Assembly (NCBI GenBank): GCA_009602725.1
Contig: WELB01000001.1
Location: forward strand, 1,745,366 to 1,760,916
DNA from: Spirogloea muscicola
Lineage: Eukaryota; Streptophyta; Zygnematophyceae; Spirogloeales; Spirogloeaceae
Reading direction: 5' to 3'
DNA length: 15,551 bases
Shown: positions 1-9,412 of the stretch, one piece after another
Numbering within the stretch: position 1 is the first letter of the stretch
Layout of the letters: every line of letters begins with the position of its first letter
Translations under genes and position numbers: made by a program
The notes under the pieces: model-generated
Database searches by the model: none
What the model was told of the DNA's origin: nothing
The model's input: the letters and a program-made list of their open reading frames with translations, nothing else

Positions 1-205
1 CCCTCATCGGCACTTCCGGCCATCCTTCCCCACCCCCCCATCCCTCCTGCTATGGATGCTGCCTCACTCCTCCTCTAGCAGCTCCAGCAGGACAGGATGT
101 CATGGCCCCAATCGTGGCACTTCCAGCCCTCTTCCCCCACCCACCCCTCCATTCCTCCTGGCACAGCTGCTGCCTCACTCCACTAGCAGCTCCAGTAGCT
201 GCTAG
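1..205. repeat. Two-copy tandem repeat, period about 107-111 bp
   Basis: The block from about base 2 to 105 is repeated imperfectly from about 106 to 205. Shared landmarks are GCACTTCC (10-17 and 117-124), a C-rich run of the CCCCCACCC type, GCCTCACTCC (61-70 and 172-181), and TAGCAGCTCCAG just after it. The spacing between landmarks drifts from 107 to 111, so small indels have accumulated. The array may continue left of the window. No coding function is suggested. Confidence 0.6.
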
Positions 206-226
206 ATGCTAGCTGCTACGTCATAA

Positions 227-251
227 GATGTGCTTACCTCTGTACTTGGCC
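227..251 (-). repeat. 24-25 bp repeat, inverted relative to 1644-1667
   Basis: Read on the - strand, 251 to 227 gives GGCCAAGTACA, two differing bases, then GGTAAGCACAT. The + strand at 1644-1667 has the same string with those two differences. The word AAATACACGAAA, close by at 273-284, recurs at 2030-2041. Together these suggest dispersed pieces of one repeat family, possibly LTR or UTR remnants of the gag element further right. That link is inference. Confidence 0.4.
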
Positions 252-319
252 ATACTGGCCTTCGACTCTTTCAAATACACGAAATTTTTTCTTTCTGGGT
301 GGGTGGGGAACGAGGAAGA

Positions 320-890
320 AGTGACAGGTGTGTACCTGCGCGCGGAAGCAGCGGCTGGAAGTAGCTCAAATGGGATGGTGGAGGCCGCGGTTGCGCGGAT
401 GTGGGAGGGGCCAAGCAGCCGGCCCGGCTGCTCGGCCCATGCGCCCCCCGGCGAATCTCCCGCCCGCATCGCCGGCGCCGTGGGTACGGCGGACCTTCGG
501 TCGAGTCGAGAGCCGCAGTGGAGTGGAGCAACATGGGCCGTGGACGGGGTGTCCGCCAGGAACCCCCCCTCCCCCGGCAACCCCTCCCCGCGAGGGGCTC
601 CATCCCGGCGCGCGCCGAGACCCCCCACTGCCGTGCCGACGGGTGGCTGCTTGGCACCTGGGTCGAGAAAGGGCTTATCTTTGAGTCATCCGCCTATTGG
701 GGATGGAGTCAACGCCCGCTGGGGTCCGCCAAAAGCGACGGCGTGCGCCTCATTCGGCCCGACCGACCGAGCGGCTGTCATTGCTGAGGCCGTGACTGAA
801 CGAGGCCTGCCAGTCCCGCTGGCGCCGCTGGCGCCGCTGCCGCCGGCCTCACTCCCCCCGTCTCCTAGCTTTGGGATGGCCCTTTGTAAG
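320..890. other. GC-rich, CpG-rich block without a recognised gene
   Basis: This stretch is markedly richer in G+C and CpG than its flanks. It holds long open frames on both strands, including one of 310 codons on + from 228. None resembles a protein family I know. Their composition (Pro, Ala, Arg, Ser, Gly) is what random GC-rich DNA yields. It could be a promoter/CpG region for something left of the window, or part of a retroelement LTR or UTR, since short motifs here recur near the gag fragments. I see no convincing exon. Confidence 0.35.
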
Positions 891-1124
891 GCTATAGATG
901 GCCTCCTTTCAATCCTCCTTTCCAGGAGCCCAGCATCTCTGATCTGCGGCTGCTTAGCAGGGGTTACTGAGTGTCTCGTAGCTGCTTTGTTTCTGTTTCT
1001 TAGCGCTTCCCCTGGCCCCCTTCTCGTACTCTGTTCATTCTTTTTCGGGCTGGTTGTTCCAGCCCCTATTCTCAATGGGCGAGCACTTTCTTTTCAATTT
1101 CATGTGCACCGCGCGCCTTCTCCT

Positions 1125-1153
1125 CTTTGGGCTGGCCTCTCACAGCCATTGCC
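1125..1153 (+). repeat. Dispersed motif, copy A
   Basis: The 20 bases at 1125-1144 (CTTTGGGCTGGCCTCTCACA) are identical to 11399-11418, about 10 kb away. The similarity continues into GCCATTGCC, against GCCATCGCC in the other copy. A third, less similar copy lies on the - strand at 12026-12048. The nature of the repeat is unknown. Confidence 0.5.
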
Positions 1154-1583
1154 TGGATGAGCTATTCCTTCCATTTTCTTCTCTTTTCCCTCTCTTGTGG
1201 GTCAGCCGGTACTGCACCGCCACCGCATTCTTCGTGAAGCTTCAGCAGTTGAGAGTTCAGCCCGCCAAATTCCGACCCCTTCGGACCTTGTCCATCACAT
1301 TCATGCAAGCACGGCCCTCGCCCCCTTCGATTGAGCTTAAATCGCTCAAACTGTACTGGAGTCGAGCAATACAACGGCAAGTATTGTCACCATCCACCTA
1401 CTGCTTGCGCTGCTGGCTCTCAAGCCAGCTCTAGTCATTCTTTACTTCCCAGGCTCTAGCCATTCATGCGTGCTGGGCGCGCAATAAGCCAGGCCACTGG
1501 CTTGCGTGGTGGTGCTCCGGCGCCCCATTTAAGGCTGGCAGATACATACGTGCTCAATGATGTGTATGCCACATTTGCTTCGT

Positions 1584-1603
1584 GAAGACCTCGAGGGTAC
1601 CGT
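1584..1603 (+). repeat. 20-bp direct repeat R1, first copy
   Basis: GAAGACCTCGAGGGTACCGT occurs here and again, identical, at 1842-1861 (offset 258). The flanks of the two copies are largely unlike. The core happens to contain adjoining XhoI-type (CTCGAG) and KpnI-type (GGTACC) hexamers. The surroundings look like ordinary genomic repeat DNA, not vector. Confidence 0.55.
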
Positions 1604-1820
1604 TTGGAAATGGAGTCTGTTTCAAGTGATGGAGGACCTGAGAGGCCAAGTACAACGGTAAGCACATTGACAGTTGAGATGTACATCACCTGCTGCTAAG
1701 CTGACCCGTTCAGTAAGCCGAGTCAGCACACAGAGGTCGCTGATTGATGCCCGTATACCGGACGACAAGCTCTTGTGCCACTAGCTAAGGCTCGACCAGC
1801 TTTCTGGTGCATGAGATAAG

Positions 1821-1879
1821 GTGGACATGTGACGGTCACGGGAAGACCTCGAGGGTACCGTAGGACATTACATGTCCAC
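1821..1879. repeat. Hairpin-forming inverted repeat enclosing the second R1 copy
   Basis: GTGGACATGT (1821-1830) and ACATGTCCAC (1870-1879) are a perfect 10-bp inverted pair around a 39-base interior. The interior holds the second R1 copy (1842-1861). A second short complementary pair, ACGGT (1832-1836) and ACCGT (1857-1861), could extend the fold. It could be a small non-autonomous element or a chance stem inside retroelement UTR debris. Confidence 0.45.
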
Positions 1880-1905
1880 AAGACCAACCCTCGTGAAAGA
1901 AAGAT

Positions 1906-2124
1906 GCGCGGCCAGATTGACTGGTGGCTGGGGGAAGGCCAGCCCAAAAGAATGGACAAAGTCTGAGCGAGCCTGAGTGAGGCCCGCCCTGTCGCTGGGT
2001 GGGTCTTGAAGCGACCCCCGGACATCATTAAATACACGAAAGTATTCTCAATGCACCGTGGAGGGTGGTTGACAAAAAAAGAAGCGCGGCCAGATTGACT
2101 GGTGGCTCGGAAAGAATGGACAAA
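1906..2124 (+). repeat. Direct repeat R2 pair, offset 178 bp
   Basis: A 24-base string starting GCGCGGCCAGATTGACTGG is identical at 1906-1929 and 2084-2107. It is followed in both places by AAAGAATGGACAAA (1947-1960 and 2111-2124). The first copy has an extra 14 bases between the two pieces. A loosely similar A-rich lead-in precedes both copies. This is probably an old tandem or segmental duplication within retroelement-derived DNA. Confidence 0.6.
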
Positions 2125-2639
2125 ATTCAAAGAGCTACAGGAGAATCACTCAGTAACCTCTGCTAAGCAGCCGCAGGTCGGAGATGCTCGTTGAAGTGGG
2201 TCCCCTGGCCAGAGCCAACTGACACTGAAGCACCAGTGGTAGGCCGAGACCAGACTCGAAAGTATGAAACATAAAAAATCGGAGTTCCAATCGGTAAGGC
2301 TCGGAGAGAGGCACAGCCCTTCTGCTGCCTGCTGCCGCAGCTCGCCGCCGTAGCCCTGCTGCTACCTGCTGCTGCAGCCCGTCGCCGCAGCCCGTCGCTG
2401 CGCTTTATCGCCGGCTCTTTGTGAGTAATTACGGCTGCTCCCCTGGCGGGACAGTTGCTGCTTGTGCCCAGGAGGTGGGTCACCTCCTGTTGGTGGCGCC
2501 TCAGGGCACATTATTCCGCTGCGCATTGTGAGTGGCTGCTTTGTTGTAGGGGGTTTTCCTCTACACCCCCATCGACCGAACTCAACGAGGATGTACCGAC
2601 CCCTAATTATGTGTATAGAGGTGGATTTGTCACATTTGT

Positions 2640-3018
2640 TTTGCGGGAGGCCCCAGCACGTCACGATCCTCACCACAAAGCATGCGCTTTCTCGTAGGGT
2701 ACATGGAGAAGACTGACGTGCCTGCTCGATGAGATTCTCCAAGGACGTTACAGCTTGGACGTGATATTGGGACAAGACGGCCACATGGTGCGGGAGACCC
2801 GCCTTGAAGCGTTGTACCTGGTCCTCAGCGTCCATCGTGTCGCAGTCCACCAATAACGGGTGAAAGCGGCGTACATGGTCTTTGATATCATCGTCAACCA
2901 TACGGATGACGTCGAGTTGATTGCGAGCGTTGAGCTCCTCATGTACTTCTCCGTACATGGTGGTGAATGAGTGAGTGAAGAAATCCAAGTGTGAAATACT
3001 CTGGGGGTGGAGGACGAC
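2640..3018 (-). pseudogene. Ty3/gypsy-like gag fragment, left arm of the palindrome
   Basis: On the - strand an open frame runs 2988 to 2362 (208 codons, with no ATG at its first codon). Its first 95 or so residues look like the retrotransposon gag capsid domain (Retrotrans_gag type). It has the segments ELNARNQLDVIRMVDDDIKD, a RFHPLLVDC stretch, then DQVQRFKAGLPHHV and SLENLIEQAR. These match the family's order of Tyr/Phe-Arg helix, acidic D/E-x-V-x-x-F-x-x-GL motif and final helix. No CCHC zinc knuckle can be read cleanly after it. Beyond about residue 120 the frame is low-complexity and probably not genuine. No protease, reverse transcriptase or integrase is visible. Compared with the other copy it has a one-base frame slip near 2983, so it is a fragment and not a working gene. 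Confidence 0.6.
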
Positions 3019-3720
3019 TTCGTTGCCTCCTACATTGTGAGGTACGTGGCCGCTATCCCCACACGGGATGCTACAGGTGCCTCACACAGCACAACTACGC
3101 AATCAATTCACGGAGCCAGGCGGCAAGGCTGCTGTGCCAGTCTTCCAAGTGTGGTGGGCAGTGCAGCCTCGCCGCCTGGCTCAGTGAGATAAATGCGTGG
3201 TTTGTGCTGTATTGTAGAACCCCTTGTGCGGATGGCACTCACGAACCTCACAGAAGATCCGGCTGCAGTGCATGAGGCAACGAAGTCATCCTCCACCCTC
3301 AGAGTGTTCAGCACTTGGGACTTCGTCACTCGCTCACTCACCACCCTGTACACAGAAGTACATGCGGAGCTCAACGCCCGCAATCAACTCGACATCATCC
3401 GTATGGTCGACGATAATTTCACTATGTACTTCGCTTTCACCTGTTGCTGATGGAATGCGACAAGAAGTACGCTAAGGACCAGGTACAACGAGTTCAAGGT
3501 GGGTCTCGCGCACCACGTGGCCGTCTTATCCCAGCTGAGCAAGATAACATTTGGAGCGGTAACGTCCTTGATCAAGTTCATAAACAGACACGTCAATTTT
3601 CCCCCATGAACCCTACGAGAAACGGCCTGCTTCGTGGTGAGGATTATGACGGGCCGGGGCTTTCGGCAGAGAGCGCCTGCTTCGTGGTGAGGACCGTGAC
3701 GTGTCGGGGCCTTCAGTTGT
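2640..3720. repeat. Large imperfect palindrome of retroelement sequence
   Basis: The two gag fragments are head to head (left on -, right on +), and their upstream regions are also complementary. The central stem is almost perfect. GAGCCAGGCGGCAAGGCTGC at 3113-3132 pairs with the reverse complement at 3163-3182 (one mismatch in 20), leaving a loop of about 30 bases. Outward, the arms keep recognisable homology through the gag start (2988 on -, about 3315 on +), with indels of a few bases. They lose similarity around 2640 and 3720. Arm length is about 500 bp each. It may have arisen by inverted duplication or by insertion of two related elements. Confidence 0.65.
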
Positions 3721-3725
3721 GAAGC
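3283..3725 (+). pseudogene. Second gag fragment, opposite strand, decayed
   Basis: This copy is homologous to the left arm but points the other way. It is readable from about EATKSSSTLRVFSTWDF (near 3283) through TTLYTEVHAELNARNQLDII and RMVDDN. The frame then breaks near 3445 with a stop after AFTCC. The remaining homology continues in other frames (the AHHVAVLSQ stretch near 3508-3535) to about 3720. Near its end a 50-bp segment is duplicated in tandem (3625-3674 and 3675-3724), and 50 is not a multiple of three. It has stops, frameshifts and a duplication, and no pol, so it is a dead relic. Confidence 0.6.
3625..3724 (+). repeat. 50-bp tandem duplication inside the right gag copy
   Basis: GCCTGCTTCGTGGTGAGGA begins at 3625 and again at 3675, followed both times by variants of TGACG, then CGGGGC, then TTC. 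The left-arm gag has only one such unit, so the duplication is specific to this copy and is later than the split of the two arms. It shifts the frame. Confidence 0.6.
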
Positions 3726-5105
3726 GATCCAAGCCTAAAACCGGCCACGTTGGTAGACCTCGGCCGCCGCCTCGGTTCGCGATGGGATACATTTCCGGCT
3801 GTCGCCACCTCCTGACGGCCTCACTGTAACCCGTCAATCACGGCCTGGACGGATTAGCATGCTAGCTGCAACATGCTCGGGAATGCCTCCGCGCACCAGA
3901 ATGAAGTGCTCTTGGTGGTGGCCAGACGCTAGAGTGGCATCCTTCCTCTGTGCCTTGTGGCATCTCGCAGTGCAGGTCTAATGAGCAGCAGGCGGAGGCA
4001 GCTGAGCCAACAGGGCATCTACTGATTTGTGCTAGAGGGCATGTCAAGCAGCAAGAAGTTCGCTCTGCCAATATCCGCCTGCGCCGAGAGAACGACTATC
4101 AATTTGCCTGCGAGTGCAACAGATTTTCCACTGGCGCCGGGGCTGGGGCCCCTGCAGACTTCAAGACGACCTGGTGGCACCACTCCCTGTGCAGTCGCCC
4201 ACGCATCCTGGCGGCTAAGATGACCAAACTGTGCCTAGGGATTTGTGTCCCAGTCTCCTTCTGCCTGTAATTCTGCAAGCTGCTGATGCGGCCATGCACA
4301 CGTGGGCATGGAAGTACATGCATGCCTTCTGCAAAATGATGGGTCATCATGGGGCAGCATATGACGCCTTTGTAGTGCTGTGGTTGAAGCTCCTGGACTG
4401 ACATTGATGTCAGAAGGAATTGGCATTGAGTGAGCCGGTCACAGCCGCTGGCTCGCTAAATGGAGCCATACTCACTATGAACAACCGCTTTGTTTATCGG
4501 CTTCTGAATTTACAGTGATTTGTAGCTGCTGCTTGGTGTGCAGCATCGTCCTTCTTTGCTTGGTGCTGTCCTCTGTTGTCATTCTTTAGAGAAGTTGCTT
4601 AAGTGAGGTCCAGGCCTACGCTTTGCATGCCAACTTGCGTCATCACTGCTGCTTCCTAATCTCGCAGGGGCCGCTCATTTCCTGCTCGCTACCAGTCTCT
4701 CCAACCTCCAGCTCCTGATCGGAGATGACTTCTATTCAGACTTATTCGCTGTCTGATGAGCCCCTAAAGGATGGGCCCGCTCAACCCTGTCAAATTCCGT
4801 ATCTTCTCTACAAAGTGGGCCAAGCCACCGTGACCATGAAAAAGGCTCTCCCAAGAGGAGGCAATGGTGGTGAGAGGCAAGTCCATGAGATTGACAAGAT
4901 CAAGGGAGAGAAGCTCCAGGGGCAGTGCACTTCCACTCGCAGGCTGGCCACCGGCAGGCAAGGCTACTGTCGGCTAGCCCTCTTCTTCATCCAACAATGT
5001 AGGCATCTCTTTCAAGAGGGGCGATGGCCTGCAAATGGCAAGCCCACAAAAGAATTACAAGAGAGGAGAGAGGTCAGTTTCTTAAAAGTGAGACAACGGC
5101 GGTGA
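3726..5105. other. Intergenic region, no recognised gene
   Basis: About 1.4 kb between the gag palindrome and the transporter. Open frames are present, the longest being 126 codons on + from ATG 4725 to 5105, but none resembles a family I know and none shows clear splice context. A short frame starting at ATG 4294 (MHTWAWKYMHAF) ends at a TGA near 4400 and is also unrecognised. An ACACGTGG word (4298-4305) and a CATGCATG RY-type word (4317-4324) lie close together. No nearby gene start gives them obvious meaning. Confidence 0.4.
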
Positions 5106-5422
5106 GAACAAGGAGCTCTTGGACGTCACGTCTCGGACGTCTGAGAAGCTGCTTCTCGTTTTCTTCCTCATGGTCTGGTCTCACAGCCATGCCTTGCAAT
5201 AAAGAAAGCAATGCGGCTGCTGATATTCGAAGAGCGGCTATAGCTGGAGGAGTTCCAATGGAGGGGCTCTTACAGTGGAGAAGCTCTGTCTCTGCTGGCC
5301 ACTCACCGCCAGCAAAGGAGCAGCACCAAGCCGCAATTGTCCAAACCCGTGTCCGCACACTGTCCCAGAAAGCCTCGCAGGCACCTCTCAGCTGGCAATC
5401 GGCAGCGCGGGCCTCGGGCTTG

Positions 5423-5460
<38 letters not shown>

Positions 5461-5535
5461 TGCGGGCATCGAGGCCGGGCTCCTGGAAGCTGCGGGCCTN
5501 CGCCGCCGCCGCCAGTGCCACCCCGCCGCCGCCGC
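5423..5535 (+). repeat. GCC/CCG triplet repeat around an ambiguous base
   Basis: An almost pure (GCC)n run covers 5423-5460, and shorter CCG runs follow at 5501-5512 and about 5523-5535. The single N of the window is at 5500 between them. In the transporter's frame the first run would code for about twelve prolines; other frames give poly-Ala or poly-Arg. Such runs are prone to length error in sequencing, which bears directly on where the transporter's frame begins. Confidence 0.8.
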
Positions 5536-8500
5536 CACACACGCCCCTCTTCGTTCACATTCCGCTGTCACCGGACGGTGGCAGCGGCGGAGGCCGCAGG
5601 GGCCGCCCCAATGGCGACTTCACCTTCCGGACGCCTCCGAGCCCCTTTGCGTACGCCCCGGCGGCCGCCGGCCCGCCGACGGAGCTCCGCGGCAGCTCCT
5701 CGCCGGCCTCCGCGTCCGGCGCCCAGTGGCGGTCGCCGTACTCCGGCCACAGCCATCCGGAGGGCCGGCCTGGCGCTGCCGCTGTGGAGCACTCCATTTC
5801 CTTCAGCGAGGCCCGCGATCGCAGCGGCAGCGTCGGCGGGACGTACCCGCTGGACGTCGGCTCCGTCAGCAAGCCCAAGGTGCGGCGCACACCTCAGACT
5901 GCGCTCCACGTTCTGCTACATAGTGGATTCAAGTTGCACATTGGAACATTTTTTCTGTGGTCATATGCATAAGTACGTCAATGTGTGCATCCGAAACTGA
6001 GGGCCAATGGTCCAGCGACAGGCCGCGCTCCGGCACCGCCGAGTCGGCCAGCTCGTGAGCCTGCTCAACGGCATCCTCTACCGGGGCCGCGACACGCGGC
6101 ACCTCCTCATCCTCATCCTGCTCAACATGGCCTACTCGGCAATTGAGCTCCTGATCGGCCTCTTTGCCGGCAAAATTGGTGAATAGCAGTGCATCACTGA
6201 ATGCTCCTGAGCTGGCCAGTCTGCAGCAACAGCTTCAGATCGACTATAATCGACGTCAGCATCTGCGATAGTGAAAGCATCCTTTGACTAGAGCTCTAGC
6301 TGGGCATGCTTAACAGAGCTGGTTGTCTGCATCCTTGACTGATGCTAGAGCAAGTTTTGGGGTGTGAATGCTGGTGTCTAGCTTTATTTAAAGGCTCAGG
6401 GCTATTGGGTACATTTGCTGCATAGCTGCAGCCTTTTGGCCGTACATCCTGCAGCTGCCTGCTCGTGGTTGCCTCGTCCACCTGCAGAGTTGGTGTCGGA
6501 CTCGTTCCACCTCACGTTCGGCTGCGCGGTGCTGCTCTTCTCACTGCAGGCGATGGTCTGGGGCCGCCAACCGCCCGACTCACACTTCACGTATGGGTGA
6601 GGCCTCAAGCCTCATGCCTTCATTGTTATATGTGACTCCTCTTCGAAAGCACCTCATAGTAGCCTGGAAGGTCAGAAACAACTCGGGTCTAATCACGACC
6701 CCACATGTACCTGCACAAACCACCCCTTGACGTAGCCTCTTATCAATAAGTCCATTTCTAAATAGATTCCAGCAATGTGATGACCCAGCATTCTGTCATC
6801 ACCGTCAGTGTATGAGCTCAGGTGTGCAGATTGTTCTCCAGCCTGGGCTCAGGGACTGGTAACCTCCAAGCTGCTGTCTAATGTATATGAGGACTTAAAG
6901 GTGTCAAACTACAGTCCGTCTCTGAAGAGATGCTTGAGACTTACAAGCAAATTCACGCTTCGCGATGCTCACCTCATGCAGCTTTGAGCGCGTAGAGGTT
7001 CTTGCTGCCTTCACAAATGCAGTGAGTGCACGCGTGCGCTCTTCCTACCGTGTCCATGAACCATGCCCTATCCGCCCTTTCACACTTATCTCCAGCTTCT
7101 GCAGTGTTGTTGAGCTTTCTTTAGCTTTCTTTACTTGCAATGTACGTCTGTAGTGATGGACTTTCATCCTCTGCTGGTGCAGCTATTCCTTGTCTTTCTA
7201 TCGTTCTCACTCTCTGTTGAGGCCCTCCACGTATTCCTTAAAGCAGAGGCAGAGCACAAGTGAGTTCGTTATTTTTGACCTGCTTTTCCAAGTACCACCT
7301 CTTTTTTTTGTCCCTCTTGTGACTTCCAGGATACATCTTGCTCTTGGGACACCTCAGCAAATGCACTACTCAAAGTGACCTTACTTACTTCTTCAGCATA
7401 TCCCTCGAACAAGCATGCTCAGTTAGCTCCCAATTTGTTGTTGATGGCCAGACACTACCTGATTGTGTCAGCTGTTGCGAACCTGCTCATCAACTTACTG
7501 GGCGTGCTCTTTTTCCGGCAGTACGCCCGTGTCCATGTGGGTAAGTCAATGACTTCTGCACTCTCAGTAAGCCACTTGTACACCTGACACATAACAGCCT
7601 TTGCGTCCAAAGTGCTGCAATTTGCAAGCAAGAGAAACTCTGGACGAAGTGCATCCAGCACCATCATGAATACGGGCTTTGCTGTTGAAGCGGCATGCTG
7701 CAGCTATGGGAAAGAATATAAGGTCAGGTCAGGAGGCTACTTACTGACGTCCTGCAACTCAAGTCACTACGACTAGATCTGGTTGTCAATGTGTCCTGTT
7801 ATCTCTGGCATGTCTGGCATATGCAGTATACAGAAGGCCGCAGGACATCAATCAACATGCCATCTTTCTCCATGTGTTCTCAGATTCCATACGAAGGTGA
7901 GCTAGACAAGCTGAGAACTCTAAGGTGATCATAGTCGACGCGATTGGAGTTTTTAAGTGTGCACAAGCATCACATATATCCTAGTAATCAAGACAGCCTT
8001 TCCCTTGAGCACTTCACAGTGCTGCCACTCAAGATGTTGTGCCATCTAGACTATCTAATGTGCATTACCCAGAGAATTGTCGTGCTATATTTCTATCCAT
8101 TTATAGGATAGATATTGCTGTTGCTAATAAAGTATGCCCTCGTTGTCTCCAGCGCTGGCATCATCCTTGCATCCTGGTTTCTGGCAGTAGGGTAAGCATG
8201 CTACACCATCACTGTGATCAACAAGACACAGATCAGCATCTCTGTGCTGCTCAGTCATTGTCATTCTTCCCTGTTCGGTGACAGGGCACGACTTTTCAGC
8301 CAAATTTTCTGTGCCCGACATTGTTCATTTTGTTGCCTCAATCTCCAGTCGTCTTGTTTCACAGGATGCAATTTGTTGTAGGATTGTCTGTTCCACTTTA
8401 ACAGGTGTTTCACTCCTATAGAGTTTTGGAGAAGCTTTCCAGAACATGGAAATTGCAGCTCGCATTGATGCATTCATTGCCCTTTTGCCTACGATTACCC

Positions 8501-9412
8501 CGCAGCTTTGAGTATGCCGAGACCCTCTGCCTGGGCCTCGTGGCAGCTGTCATTCTGGCCATCACCCTACCGCTTCTCAAAGCTTCGGGAGGTTTGCTGC
8601 TCCAAATGGCGCCTGCTGGCATCTCTGAGACAGCCCTCAACAAGTGCATCCGGGAGGTATGCATCGCCTTCCATTAGTGTTCACTCGTTAGTGGCTTTGG
8701 AGGCAACCCTTTTGTATTCTCTTAAATAGTAGCTTTGGCCTGCAACTGATGCCATGGTGGTGCACTCATGATTGATTACCATAATCACTGCACAATCGAG
8801 GTGAATCTCAATGTCTTGGCTGTAAGGCTGCAAGTGCACTCCAGGTAGGAGGCAGCATTGTGTAGATGCTCTGCCAAAACTCCTGGTCGGTCGTGCTTCG
8901 CAGGCTGGTGCTGCAAAGGGCGTTATGGAGTGTTACAATGCTCGTTTCTGGTCTATGGTTCCTGGCCGCATTATTGGCACTTTGGCACTCCGAGTATGTT
9001 CTCATTGGCATAATGCTCGTGCATGTGTCCTATTTCAGCTCGTGCAGATTCTACCTTAAGCCACCATCTGACCATTTTGCATTGTAGCTGACTTTTGTGG
9101 TTATTATGATGCTGGGAGGTTACTGAATCATCTGTTTTGCATCATTCATGGACTTTACCTTGATACTAGGACAAGTGCTTATTTCAGTATTCAAGGGGGT
9201 CAATATTCCTAAACTTCAATGAACCGCAGTTGTTTCTGGAACATGTTGGCAGTTTCTTATGACCACAAGGCAAATGGGGTGTTTGTGTTCTTGCGTGGTC
9301 ATGGCAGGTGGAAGAGGGGACAGATGAGCAAGCAGTTTTGCAGCATGTCCATGGCATATTTAATGAAGTAGGAGTTGGAAACCTTACCGTACAGATTGAG
9401 GTTATTAGTTGA
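5510..9412 (+). CDS. MTP5: Cation diffusion facilitator zinc transporter, MTP5-like, 11 exons
   Basis: The product moves Zn2+ out of the cytosol into secretory-pathway compartments. In Arabidopsis, MTP5 works as a heteromer with MTP12 at the Golgi. Exons with matching phases: about 5510-5879, 6016-6178, 6488-6596, 6982-7021, 7183-7259, 7452-7540, 7827-7896, 8153-8191, 8506-8656, 8904-8993, 9308-9412 (TGA). All introns are GT-AG. Exon 2 gives TM1 (HLLILILLNMAYSAIELLIG). Exon 3 gives TM2 with SDSFHLTFG, exons 4-5 TM3, and exon 6 TM4 (HYLIVSAVANLLINLLGVLF). Exons 7-8 give TM5 with the metal motif HVFSD (HxxxD), and exon 9 gives TM6 and LLLQMAP. Exons 9-11 form the cytosolic C-terminal domain (ECYNARFWSMVPG, then EEGTDEQAVLQHV). 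The TM2 site reads HxxxG instead of HxxxD, as I recall for plant MTP5. Exon 1 is a Pro/Ser/Gly-rich tail. Its frame is open from 5244 but has no ATG, and an N lies at 5500, so the start is unresolved. The acceptor at 6022 is an equal-phase alternative to 6016. Confidence 0.9.

Noticed and set aside
228-1160. 310-codon open frame on the + strand
   Set aside because: It runs through GC-rich, repeat-like DNA, overlaps long frames on the other strand, and shows no recognisable domain or motif.
1325-1350. Small hairpin with TTCGA as a possible tRNA T-arm
   Set aside because: No acceptor or anticodon stem of the right spacing surrounds it; it is a simple TTGAGC/GCTCAA inverted repeat.
2320-2405. 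CTGCTG/CCGTCGC short repeats as a CRISPR-like array
   Set aside because: Units are short and irregular, with no spacers of constant length; this is ordinary low-complexity DNA.
2163-2483. Open frame downstream of the left gag as a possible zinc knuckle or pol region
   Set aside because: No CX2CX4HX4C pattern and no protease or reverse transcriptase motif; the sequence is CTG/CCG low complexity.
4725-5105. 126-codon open frame on the + strand
   Set aside because: No domain, no likeness to a known family, and no splice link to the transporter exons that I could support.
5024-5923. Long poly-Ala frame through the GCC tract as the transporter's first exon
   Set aside because: It is out of phase with exon 2; only the frame with the poly-Pro run joins correctly at 5879.
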